This document shows, piece by piece, positions 18,463 to 26,295 of a stretch of 64,000 bases of DNA. A program made the position numbers and the translations under genes. A model generated the notes under the pieces. The model did no database searches and was not told where the DNA came from. It saw only the letters and a list, made by a program, of their open reading frames with translations. Each line of letters opens with the position of its first letter. Position 1 is the stretch's first letter. The stretch comes from Ruminococcus sp. OA3 (GTDB lineage Bacteria; Bacillota; Clostridia; Lachnospirales; Lachnospiraceae): assembly GCF_022440845.1 (NCBI RefSeq), contig NZ_JAKNTO010000001.1, positions 806,001 to 870,000 of the forward strand, written 5' to 3'.

Positions 18463-19446
18463 GTGCCAATTCAGCACACGAATGATAGCATGGTTACGAT
18501 ACACAATGTAGATGAAACCCTTATGTTCTATGCGTCCCTCGGCGCAACACAGAGAGAAACGGGAAACGGCTCCTGGTTTACTTTTCCGGATCGAACTTCC
18601 TATGTTCGGTTTTGGGGGGATCTGCACGGCTTTTGCGTGGCGTCTGTCGATTTTACTTTTCCAGAGGATATGATTACCAGGTCTCAGTTCCATGAGCGGT
18701 ATATTGGGGTCAGCTTCACAGAAGAAGGCAGCGTCATAACCTATAACCGGAAAACAGAAATCCGGGAGTCCCGTACAGGCGCGGACTGCTATGTGTTTAA
18801 TTCTCCGTCGCCGCTGTTTATGAAAATATCCGGCGGCCAGCGTCTCCGGTTTCGCGGGATGTACTTTCAGGAATCCTTTTTTAGGGAGAACGGCATCCGG
18901 TTATACGATAGCTTTTGGGAAGATGCGAAGCGATCCATCACTTGTAATGCAATCCATTCCCCGGAGCTTCTTTCTATTTTTCAACGGATTGAAAAATGTT
19001 CCCTGACAAGCGAAGCCTTCCGGATTTGGATGCGGGGCCAGGGAATGGCTGCTACCGGGCATCTTTTGGATTTGGTACAGCGCTGCACTGCTGCTCCTCC
19101 TGTTTATCTAAGTGAGGAGGACATCGCTGCCGTCGCAAAAGCCAAGCAGATCATCCAGGACAACATTGTCGGCATTCCCACCATCCTGGAGCTCTGCAAA
19201 AGGGTTGCCCTGAATAAAAACAAGCTCCAGAAAGCATTTCAGTTGACGGAAGGGAAAAGTATTGGGGAATATATTCGGGCACTGCGGATGGAACTTTCCT
19301 TGGACCTTTTGGAAAAGAGCGATATGACCATGCAGGAGATCGCCAAAGCTGTCGGCTGTCAAAGCATATCGAACTTTTACCATACCTTTCGGCAAAAGTT
19401 TGGGGAAACGCCGCAGGCAGTTCGGAAAATGCTTCAAAAAAATTAA
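18463..19446 (+). CDS. AraC family regulator divergent from the ABC/ECF cassette
   Basis: A 327-residue regulator. Residues about 225-325 form the two AraC helix-turn-helix motifs (ILELCKRVALNKNKLQKAF; then MTMQEIAKAVGCQSISNFYHTFRQKFG split over about 295-318). The N-terminal 200 residues have no recognised cupin pattern and resemble the ligand-binding part of YbtA/PchR-type AraC proteins, which sense metal-siderophore complexes and activate their uptake genes. Start GTG 18463 has AAAGG close upstream; ATG 18490 is an alternative without a ribosome site. Divergent placement supports control of the transport operon. Confidence 0.8.
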   Translation: MPIQHTNDSMVTIHNVDETLMFYASLGATQRETGNGSWFTFPDRTSYVRFWGDLHGFCVASVDFTFPEDMITRSQFHERYIGVSFTEEGSVITYNRKTEIRESRTGADCYVFNSPSPLFMKISGGQRLRFRGMYFQESFFRENGIRLYDSFWEDAKRSITCNAIHSPELLSIFQRIEKCSLTSEAFRIWMRGQGMAATGHLLDLVQRCTAAPPVYLSEEDIAAVAKAKQIIQDNIVGIPTILELCKRVALNKNKLQKAFQLTEGKSIGEYIRALRMELSLDLLEKSDMTMQEIAKAVGCQSISNFYHTFRQKFGETPQAVRKMLQKN

Positions 19447-19550
19447 GTAAAATACACGTAACACTTCCGATTGTCTTTGCCATGATGACCTTCGTTACGG
19501 AACCTCAATATATGTGACGGTGTCTTTTTGTATGCAGAAATCAGGAACAA

Positions 19551-20156
19551 TTAATGAGAAACAGCAAACAGTCTCCAGGTGACCGTCTGGGTAAATAACT
19601 GCACCAGAGGACCGATTCCGAAGGCGAGCAAGATGGTCCCGATATTGACTGGACCGTGAAACAGTACAGCCAAGACTGTCACGGGGATATCTGATAACAC
19701 TCTCAGCATAAATGCGTTTTTCTTCAGACGGTCGCTGATTATGAAGGAAAAACAGTCGTAAGGAACCATGCCCAGATTGCATCCCATATAAAGGGACAGA
19801 CCAAAAGCATAGATTAGCATTCCGGCTATAAATATGAGGATTCTGATCATCCAGGGGGAAAAATCAAATGCCCGGATATCGGACAGAAACCAGTTAAAGA
19901 ACTGAAGAAAATATCCGTAAAATACCATTGGAATAATGGTTCCGATTCCCAGATACTGTTTATTCATAAGATAGATGAATACCGCGATTGCCAACTGGAT
20001 GCATAAAGTTACAGTTCCCAGAGAAATACAAAAACTGACCGATAAACCCGCACAAAAGGCATTAAAAGGGTCGATTCCCAGAGCGGTATTATTACATAAT
20101 GAAGTTCCAAATGCTACAATCAGTATTCCACACGTCAATATAAAAATTTTTTTCAT
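19551..20156 (-). CDS. YczE/YitT-like membrane protein
   Basis: A 201-residue integral membrane protein with about five to six helices. The start KKIFILTCGILIVAFGTSL and the repeated pattern GIDPFNAFCAGLS / MGMVPYDCFSF-like (CNLGMVPYDCFS) are typical of the YczE/YyaS/YitT group, whose function is unsettled. ATG 20156 follows AGGAG. It lies 29 nt after a small gene on the same strand, so the two likely share a transcript. Confidence 0.8.
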   Translation of the reverse strand: MKKIFILTCGILIVAFGTSLCNNTALGIDPFNAFCAGLSVSFCISLGTVTLCIQLAIAVFIYLMNKQYLGIGTIIPMVFYGYFLQFFNWFLSDIRAFDFSPWMIRILIFIAGMLIYAFGLSLYMGCNLGMVPYDCFSFIISDRLKKNAFMLRVLSDIPVTVLAVLFHGPVNIGTILLAFGIGPLVQLFTQTVTWRLFAVSH

Positions 20157-20185
20157 ACAACTCCTATAGTAAAACCCTCTGTATA

Positions 20186-20446
20186 TCAGCAGTCTGTTTC
20201 CAGCAAACCGTAACGAGCCAAAGAGTCACTGAACAGACGCATTTCTATGGGATCCAGGATTCGGGGACAAAGACGCCACTCCTTTTTTGGACTGTGTAAG
20301 ATGATACGGATAAAGTTGTGGGCATCTGTCGTAAATGTATCAGTGCTCATCGTTCCGTAGAAGCCAAAAGTGTGTATCAGTTTCAGATAGTTCCAGCCGT
20401 CTGCCAGACTGGTGATATGGATTTTAAAAGTTTTATTTTGGAACAT
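20186..20446 (-). CDS. Small protein of unknown function
   Basis: An 86-residue frame that I do not recognise. Its ATG 20446 is preceded by GGAGGTG with good spacing, and it is upstream of the YczE-like gene on the same strand, so it is probably translated. The composition is soluble, with His/Phe-rich stretches (FTTDAHNFIRIILHSPKKEW) and no membrane segment. It could be a small regulator or binding protein, but nothing shows this. Confidence 0.55.
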   Translation of the reverse strand: MFQNKTFKIHITSLADGWNYLKLIHTFGFYGTMSTDTFTTDAHNFIRIILHSPKKEWRLCPRILDPIEMRLFSDSLARYGLLETDC

Positions 20447-20702
20447 ACGATCACCTCCGTGAATTTATTTTTTATGAAGTTATTATAATTCAGATTGTGC
20501 AGCTCCATTAGAGGGTTTTGCGACGAAAAATATTAAGATCAGGACTTTGCATAATAAAAAATAATCGGGTAAATCGTAATACAGGTAAAAAAAGTATAAA
20601 AATTGAGACGAAAACATGTGCAAAAAAGACCATTATATGTGTTGCAGCAAAAGAGAATTAGTGATATATAAGAAGTAATCATGTAACGAACGGGGTGAAA
20701 AC

Positions 20703-21599
20703 ATGCTTTTGATTGACAGGTTTGATATTAATGAAAACGACAAAGAAATTCTGCCTATCAGTACGGATGAATCCCCCTTTGTCTGTAAATATGCGGAAAG
20801 AGATTATTTTATAAATGAAGGGGCACCCTGGCACTGGCATAATGCTTTTGAGATCTCATATGCCGCAGAAGGTGAGATTGAACTGCAGACACCGGAGGCC
20901 GTGGCACATATTGTCAAAGGGGATGTGATATTTGTTAATTCGGATGTCATGCATACAAGTAAGGTCAGTGATGATGTCAAGATCTACACGTATTTGTTTG
21001 ATATGCATTTTTTATCAGGGATGTATAACAGCGTATTGGAACAGAAATATTTCCATCCCATATTGAAGTGCAGAGATCTTCAGATGGTGAAAATTCATCC
21101 TGATAATCCAAGAGGTATCAGTATGGTGGACAAAATGATTCAGGCTATCGATTTCGTAAAAGAGGAGGGGTTTGGCTATGAGTTTGAGATCAGAAATGTG
21201 CTGAGCCAGTTTTGGTGCATGCTTCTGGAGGAGACCAGAGAAATCAGAAGCCGAAGCAGTGAAAAAAATGACCTGGACGGCGAGCGAATTAAAACAATGA
21301 TCAGCTTTATCCACCGGCATTATATGGACAGGATCAGCGTGGATGATATTGCACGTGCCGCAAGTATCAGTAAAAGAGAATGTTCGCGTTGTTTTCAGCG
21401 TTGTATCCGAAGGTCTCCTGGTAATTATCTGTGTGATTTCAGGATTTATATGGCTGCCCAGATGTTGCTGCGGACTAACGACACGGTGACGGAAATCTGT
21501 GAAAAATGTGGTTTCAGTTCTGACAGTTACTTTGGAAAAGTATTCCGTGAAACCATGAATGCTACACCGAGAGATTACAGGATGAGCATTAAAAAATAA
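20703..21599 (+). CDS. AraC family regulator with N-terminal cupin
   Basis: A 298-residue regulator. Residues about 25-110 form a cupin-type sensor (WHWHNAFEISYAAEGEIEL, then GDVIFVNSDVMH), and residues about 195-298 carry the AraC double helix-turn-helix (ISVDDIARAASISKRECSR; TVTEICEKCGFSSDSYFGK). This resembles regulators of sugar or polyol use. No catabolic gene is adjacent. The nearest neighbours are the divergent small-gene/YczE pair and the DUF4474 gene, so its target is unknown. The preceding 256-base gap is AT-rich and shows no clear further gene. Confidence 0.85.
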   Translation: MLLIDRFDINENDKEILPISTDESPFVCKYAERDYFINEGAPWHWHNAFEISYAAEGEIELQTPEAVAHIVKGDVIFVNSDVMHTSKVSDDVKIYTYLFDMHFLSGMYNSVLEQKYFHPILKCRDLQMVKIHPDNPRGISMVDKMIQAIDFVKEEGFGYEFEIRNVLSQFWCMLLEETREIRSRSSEKNDLDGERIKTMISFIHRHYMDRISVDDIARAASISKRECSRCFQRCIRRSPGNYLCDFRIYMAAQMLLRTNDTVTEICEKCGFSSDSYFGKVFRETMNATPRDYRMSIKK

Positions 21600-21694
21600 G
21601 CTTTTGCTGATATTCTAAGCCAACCGGACCGGAAATGTAACCAAACAAAAATGGTCGAATAAAATGTATTAATAATGAGAAAGGAACATTTATT

Positions 21695-22954
21695 GTGTTG
21701 GCGATTATTATAATAATTTTTGCTATTTTAATTATATTGGCAATAGTTTTTACAGTATGGCGGATCAGATCCCGGCGTTTCCGCCCTGGTACTGACCTGC
21801 TGAAAAAGCAGATGGATCTGAATGCAGATCTTGAAGAAGCAGGATTTGCATATGAAATGAACGGTGACTATTTTTATTCACTGATGAACTGCTGGCAGAG
21901 GGAAGTTGGATACTGCCGTCTCTATGATGAGGCAGCGCCTCTGTTTAACATGATCATGGACTGTGAACCTGTTACATTTTCTTACGGGGGAAAACGATGG
22001 CTGATTGAATTATGGAAGGGACAATACGGTATTACAACCGGAGGTGAGATTGGCGTATATAATACAGAACGTGAGGACATTGAAGATAATAAATTCAAAG
22101 GAACCTTTTATGAAAATATTGGAGATGACGAAAGACTTGGTCTTTCTTTTGTCCTGAAAAAAAACGGAAAAGCAATATTGCGCCGTAAAGATCTGCACTG
22201 GTGGCTTACTGGATTTAAACTGGGAGAATTTTCGGAACCAAATGCGCTTACAATGGATGCAGCGATAACGTTTCCCGATCGTCAGATGAGAGATGCGTTT
22301 ACAGACAGTTTAATGAGAATTGGTTACGGCAGACATGAGTTTTCGGTACGTATGAAAACAGTTTCTATTCATTATACAAAACCACATTCCCCTCAGACTG
22401 AATCCAGAAATAAGGTGAGGGCGGCAATTGTACAGAAGACAAACCACAGTAACTGTTATCTTTATGAGACGGCGACCAGGGAATACAGTCATACACTTGA
22501 TAAGCTGGAATATATTAAGGCTATGGTGCCGGAACTATACACGCTGTTTATGGATTCGCTGTATGCAAAAGGTATATATGAAGCATTTGGCTGGATAAAA
22601 GACTGGCTGGGTGATAAAAAACCGCATCCGGGCCCGAAACCACCGCGTCCACCCGAGCCGCCAGAACCGCCGTGTTTGCCGTGTCCGCCATGCCCGCCAG
22701 AACCGCCGTGTTCGCCGTGTCCGCCGTGCCCGCCGTGTCCGCCAAAACCCCTGTGCCCGCCAGAGCCTGAATGCGAACCTTGCAGGCCGACCCATCACTG
22801 CAGGCCGTGTCACTCCTGTGAGCCCTGCCCGCCAAGGCGCGAGCACAATGATTGCAGGCACATGTCGGTAGATTCCCATGATGATATCCCGGAGCGGCAA
22901 GTGCTTGAAGAACAGACACGGGAAAACTCATGCTGCGACGGTAATGACAAATGA
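21695..22954 (+). CDS. DUF4474 membrane-anchored protein with Pro/Cys-rich tail
   Basis: A 419-residue protein starting at GTG 21695 behind AAGGAA. Residues 1-22 are one strongly hydrophobic helix followed by RRSRR-like positive charge, suggesting an N-in membrane anchor. Residues about 45-300 match the DUF4474 pattern (DCEPVTFSYGGKRWLIELWKGQYG, split at the first Y). From about residue 307 there is a low-complexity tail of PPCPPC-type repeats with 15 cysteines in about 75 residues, then a polar end with CC. The tail could bind metal or crosslink at the cell surface; this is inference. The stop overlaps the phosphoesterase ATG (ATGA). Confidence 0.7.
   Translation: MLAIIIIIFAILIILAIVFTVWRIRSRRFRPGTDLLKKQMDLNADLEEAGFAYEMNGDYFYSLMNCWQREVGYCRLYDEAAPLFNMIMDCEPVTFSYGGKRWLIELWKGQYGITTGGEIGVYNTEREDIEDNKFKGTFYENIGDDERLGLSFVLKKNGKAILRRKDLHWWLTGFKLGEFSEPNALTMDAAITFPDRQMRDAFTDSLMRIGYGRHEFSVRMKTVSIHYTKPHSPQTESRNKVRAAIVQKTNHSNCYLYETATREYSHTLDKLEYIKAMVPELYTLFMDSLYAKGIYEAFGWIKDWLGDKKPHPGPKPPRPPEPPEPPCLPCPPCPPEPPCSPCPPCPPCPPKPLCPPEPECEPCRPTHHCRPCHSCEPCPPRREHNDCRHMSVDSHDDIPERQVLEEQTRENSCCDGNDK
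22621..22835 (+). repeat. Tandem CCG-CCN-TGY codon repeat encoding Pro-Pro-Cys
   Basis: The stretch is made of near-repeats of CCGCCGTGTCCGCC with synonymous drift, in frame with the DUF4474 protein. The period is three codons (PPC) with interruptions. Such repeats change length readily by slippage, so alleles may differ between strains. Confidence 0.75.
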
Positions 22955-23880
22955 CTTCCCTGCAGTGTGCGTCGACAAAATCGGTGAGGCTAAAACTTGA
23001 CAAAGTCTATGAAAATGCAAAAGTCGTACCGTTTGATTCTCATTCAAAGCTCGTCATTATGAGTGACTGTCACAGGGGACAAGGAAATGCAGCGGATAAT
23101 TTCCTGGCCAATCAGGCGGTATGCTTTGGGGCACTGGAGTACTATTTTCAAAATATGTTCACCTATATTGAACTGGGAGACGGAGATGAATTGTGGGAAA
23201 ACAGACGGTTAAAAGTCATTACTGAAGTTCACAGTGATATTTTTTGGATATTATCTAGATTCTATGAACAAAATAGACTTTATATGCTCTATGGAAACCA
23301 TGATATTGTAAAACGCCGGAAAGGTTATATGAACCAGCATTGCAATTGCTACTACTGTGAATCATCACACAGAGAGCTGCCGCTTCTGCCGGGAATTAAC
23401 GCTTTAGAAGGATTAATCCTGCGCAGTGAGGATGGCAAAGAGGAACTGTTCCTGGCGCACGGGCATCAGGGAGATTTCCTCAATGATACGCTCTGGCCGC
23501 TTGCACGGTTTTTAGTGCGGTATTTCTGGAGGCGAATGGAACTGATCGGATTTTTAGATCCCACAGGTTCCGGCCGGCCCAGAAAGGCAAAAGAACGGGT
23601 GGAGAAGAGACTGGTGTCATATACGAGAGAAAGAGGCAGGATATTAATCGCAGGCCATACACACAGGCCGGTGTTTTCACGGCCGGAAAACGGGCTTTAT
23701 TTTAACTCTGGAAGCTGTGTACATCCGCGATGCATTACTTGTATAGAAATTGAAAACAATGAGATTTCTCTGGTCAAATGGTCCGTACGGGCAGGGGAAG
23801 ACCGGATACTGAAGGTAGAACGGGAGGTTCTGGAGGGACCCGTATCTCTTGAACGCTACTGTCAGATGGATAAAATGTAG
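22951..23880 (+). CDS. Metallophosphoesterase (calcineurin-like)
   Basis: A 309-residue enzyme with all metal-binding motifs of the calcineurin-like fold in order: SDCHRG (about 37), GDGDELWE (about 75), GNHD (about 110), HGHQGD (about 171) and GHTH (about 232). The Gly-Asp-Gly-Asp-Glu-Leu-Trp form is like that of LpxH-type hydrolases and related bacterial phosphoesterases. The substrate is unknown. An additional CNCYYCE cysteine cluster sits near residue 130. It is translationally coupled to the DUF4474 gene by ATGA, so the two proteins probably act together. Confidence 0.85.
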   Translation: MTSLQCASTKSVRLKLDKVYENAKVVPFDSHSKLVIMSDCHRGQGNAADNFLANQAVCFGALEYYFQNMFTYIELGDGDELWENRRLKVITEVHSDIFWILSRFYEQNRLYMLYGNHDIVKRRKGYMNQHCNCYYCESSHRELPLLPGINALEGLILRSEDGKEELFLAHGHQGDFLNDTLWPLARFLVRYFWRRMELIGFLDPTGSGRPRKAKERVEKRLVSYTRERGRILIAGHTHRPVFSRPENGLYFNSGSCVHPRCITCIEIENNEISLVKWSVRAGEDRILKVEREVLEGPVSLERYCQMDKM

Positions 23881-23890
23881 AAAATCCCGG

Positions 23891-23930
23891 ATACAGGCTT
23901 AACGCAGTGATGTTAAGCCTGTATTTTGAG
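23891..23930 (+). terminator. Rho-independent terminator
   Basis: ATACAGGCTTAAC pairs perfectly with GTTAAGCCTGTAT and is followed by TTTGAGTTTT. Confidence 0.75.
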
Positions 23931-23972
23931 TTTTGGGATCCGGGGGCACTGACCGGATCGGTATCGAATGGC

Positions 23973-24102
23973 AGTATAAACACCTTTCCAAAGCAGTGAT
24001 GGTGAAACTGATTACTCTATTGATAAAATTATTTATGAGATACCAGAAGATCTAATTAAAGGAAAAAATAATAACTATAACTTCCAGTTTGTAACATCAT
24101 AA
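23973..24102 (+). pseudogene. Gene fragment, AT-rich, unidentified
   Basis: An open frame without a start, ending at TAA 24100-24102, encodes about 42 residues (DYSIDKIIYEIPEDLIKG). It looks like the end of a real protein rather than random sequence, and it is markedly AT-rich compared with the flanks. Family not recognised. Confidence 0.3.
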
Positions 24103-24124
24103 GAAAACAAGAGATGAGGAAATA

Positions 24125-24655
24125 ATGAGAAAAATAATTTTATTTATTGCTATGAGCCTTGATGGATATATCGCAGACAGTAATGGCGGAGTGGCTTGGC
24201 TAAACGGTCATGGAAATGACCATGAAAATATTGACACCTATGCAGAATTTACAAAAGATATAGATACCGTTTTAATGGGGTGGAATACTTATCATCAGAT
24301 TGTTACCGAGCTTTCTCCAAAAGAATGGGTGTATCATGAATTTACAACTTATGTATTGACACATAAAGAGTATCATTCTTCTAAACAAATTCGTTTCACA
24401 AGTGAAAATCCTGTTGTATTGTTGGAACGGCTGAAAAAAGAAGCAGGAAAAGACATTTGGATTTGTGGCGGAGCAAATGTTGTGCAGCAGTTAGCAAGCA
24501 AAAACCTAATTGATAAATATTACATTTCGGTTATTCCTACTCTGTTGGGAAATGGAATTCGCCTTTTTGGCAACATGGAAAACGAAATAAAACTAAAACT
24601 TTATAAAACTCAGACTTATAACGGTATAACTGATTTGATTTATGTTCGTAGATAA
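24125..24655 (+). CDS. Dihydrofolate-reductase-like protein (RibD C-terminal domain family)
   Basis: A 176-residue protein of the RibD_C/YyaP group, which has the DHFR fold and is often called dihydrofolate reductase family. Recognisable are the start RKIILFIAMSLDGYIAD, the MGWNTYHQI segment and ICGGANVVQQL near the end. It probably binds NADPH; the natural substrate is unknown. The gene is clearly more AT-rich than its neighbours and is followed at once by the tail of a mobile-element recombinase, so it looks like acquired cargo. ATG 24125 follows GATGAGGA. Confidence 0.85.
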   Translation: MRKIILFIAMSLDGYIADSNGGVAWLNGHGNDHENIDTYAEFTKDIDTVLMGWNTYHQIVTELSPKEWVYHEFTTYVLTHKEYHSSKQIRFTSENPVVLLERLKKEAGKDIWICGGANVVQQLASKNLIDKYYISVIPTLLGNGIRLFGNMENEIKLKLYKTQTYNGITDLIYVRR

Positions 24656-24657
24656 AT

Positions 24658-24855
24658 GTTAAAGAATTAAAGCAGGAAATGACTGGTGCGGAGAAGTGGA
24701 TAGACTGAATCAAGGAAAATGCCGTATCAAAGGAACTGACGCAGTTAAATACCATGATTAAGAAAATCTTCATTCACGCACCAGAGATAGACGAGAACGG
24801 CGAGAAGACACAGGAAATCGGGATATACTATCGTTTCATTGGGAAAATTGACTGA
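24658..24855 (+). pseudogene. C-terminal remnant of a large serine recombinase
   Basis: Translation from GTT 24658 gives about 65 residues matching the end of Tn-type large serine recombinases: EKWID, an internal TGA where Leu is expected, then LNTMIKKIFIHAPEIDENGEKT split by QEIGIYYRFIGKID. The catalytic domain and start are absent, and one in-frame stop remains, so it is dead. It marks an old insertion or excision scar between 23.9 and 25.1 kb. Confidence 0.7.
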
Positions 24856-25011
24856 TCCCTGTGCAGCGATTGGTTTACATATTTTGTTATCCAGAATGGT
24901 ATTTTTGAACGAATTGCTGATCTGACCTGTTTTAAAGATACCTTTTCGTATCTTCTGACAGAGCAGGAGGCTTTAGGTGTCTGGAAGCAGAATTATAAGC
25001 ATGCTTTTTGA
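24856..25011 (+). pseudogene. Unidentified fragment continuing in frame after the recombinase remnant
   Basis: In the same frame, directly after the recombinase stop, 51 codons stay open (SDWFTYFVIQNGIFERIADL, then FSYLLTEQEALGVWKQN) and end at TGA 25009-25011. It has no start codon of its own. It looks protein-like, but I cannot name a family. The rest of the gap to 25089 holds only an AT-rich leader for the next gene. Confidence 0.3.
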
Positions 25012-25089
25012 ATGTTGTCTTTTATACCGTTCTGCTTTATAATTGTGATAATGATTTATATCATTAAAAAAAGAAAAACGAGGTAGAGT

Positions 25090-26238
25090 ATGGAGCTAAA
25101 CAAAGAGACGCTTAAGAAACTGAGGGGGTTAATACTGTTTACTGCACTTCTTGTGGTAGTGCTGGTCAACTATAAAGCGGCATTCCGCCTGATCGGACTG
25201 GGCTTTAATATCCTGTTTCCGTTTATCCTGGGAGGAGGCATGGCATTCATCATCAATGCACCCATGCAGTTTTTTGAACGCCATCTTTTTGGCAATAAAA
25301 AAATGAAAGACAGAAAGTGGGCAAGGAAAGTGGCCCGTCCGGTCAGCCTGCTGACCTCGCTGCTGCTTGTTGTGGCTGTCATACTGGTAGTTATTTTCAT
25401 CGTGGCACCTGAGCTTGGCAAGACTTTTGTGAGTCTTGGGAAAACGATATCCGATTTCATTCCGGAAATGCAGGATTGGGTAGAGGAATTGTTTAACGGA
25501 AATCCAGCCGTAGTATCATGGGTGCAGGAACTGAAATTTGACTGGAATAAAATAATTTCCACCGCTGTTGATTTCCTGAAGAGCGGCGCCGGTGATGTGC
25601 TGAACTCTACGTACTCTATCGCAAAATCACTGATCAGTGGCCTGGCTACGTTCTTTATCGGCTTTGTGTTTGCATGTTATATTGTACTGCAGAAGGAGAA
25701 ACTGAGCGTTCAGGTTCAAAAGGTGCTCTATGCACTGCTGAAGGAAAAGACAGTTAACCGGGTTTTGCAGGTGTCAGGCCTGTGTTACCGGACATTTTTA
25801 AACTTCCTTACGGGTCAGTGCGTGGAAGCTGTGATCCTGGGGAGCATGTTCTTTGTTGTTATGAGTGTTCTGCAGTTCCCCTACGCACTGCTGGTTGGAA
25901 TTCTTATAGCATTTACCGCGCTGATACCGATCTTCGGGGCATTTATCGGATGCGTGATCGGCGCATTTTTGATTCTTATGGTCAGTCCGGTCAAGGCACT
26001 GGCCTTTGTGATCATGTTCCTGGTTCTCCAGCAGATTGAAGGAAACTTCATTTATCCTCATGTAGTTGGGAATTCAGTCGGACTTCCCTCGATCTGGGTC
26101 CTGGTGGCTGTATCTCTGGGCGGAAGCCTGATGGGAATTGCGGGTATGCTGATCTTTATTCCCGCCGCGTCGGTGATCTACTCACTGTTCCGGGGGTTCA
26201 TCATCAGCCGTTTAAAAAAGAAAAATATCATGGTATAG
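25090..26238 (+). CDS. AI-2E family transporter (PerM/TqsA-like)
   Basis: A 382-residue membrane protein with about seven to eight helices. The family pattern is clear: an N-terminal pair of helices, an amphipathic soluble stretch (EMQDWVEELFNGNP), the helix IAKSLISGLATFFIGFVFACY, and a C-terminal bundle with TALIPIFGAFIGCVIGAF and NFIYPHVVGNSVGL. Family members have been linked to autoinducer-2 export, Na/H antiport and other roles, so substrate is open. Monocistronic, closed by an inverted repeat. Confidence 0.88.
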   Translation: MELNKETLKKLRGLILFTALLVVVLVNYKAAFRLIGLGFNILFPFILGGGMAFIINAPMQFFERHLFGNKKMKDRKWARKVARPVSLLTSLLLVVAVILVVIFIVAPELGKTFVSLGKTISDFIPEMQDWVEELFNGNPAVVSWVQELKFDWNKIISTAVDFLKSGAGDVLNSTYSIAKSLISGLATFFIGFVFACYIVLQKEKLSVQVQKVLYALLKEKTVNRVLQVSGLCYRTFLNFLTGQCVEAVILGSMFFVVMSVLQFPYALLVGILIAFTALIPIFGAFIGCVIGAFLILMVSPVKALAFVIMFLVLQQIEGNFIYPHVVGNSVGLPSIWVLVAVSLGGSLMGIAGMLIFIPAASVIYSLFRGFIISRLKKKNIMV

Positions 26239-26242
26239 ACAG

Positions 26243-26285
26243 ACAGGGAGCCCCTCAGGCCATTTTGGCTTTTGGGGCTCCCTGT
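26243..26285. terminator. Inverted repeat between convergent genes, likely bidirectional terminator
   Basis: ACAGGGAGCCCC and GGGGCTCCCTGT form a perfect 12-bp stem with a loop of 19 bases, placed exactly between the transporter stop and the ald stop. U-tracts are weak on both sides. Confidence 0.6.
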
Positions 26286-26295
26286 TCAAGCTATA

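Noticed and set aside
20447-20702. Hidden gene or RNA in the AT-rich gap between the small gene and the AraC gene
   Set aside because: No open frame with a ribosome site or stable hairpin was found; it most likely holds the divergent promoters.
22621-22835. Repeat stretch considered as a CRISPR or intergenic tandem array
   Set aside because: It is an in-frame codon repeat (Pro-Pro-Cys) inside a coding sequence, without spacers.
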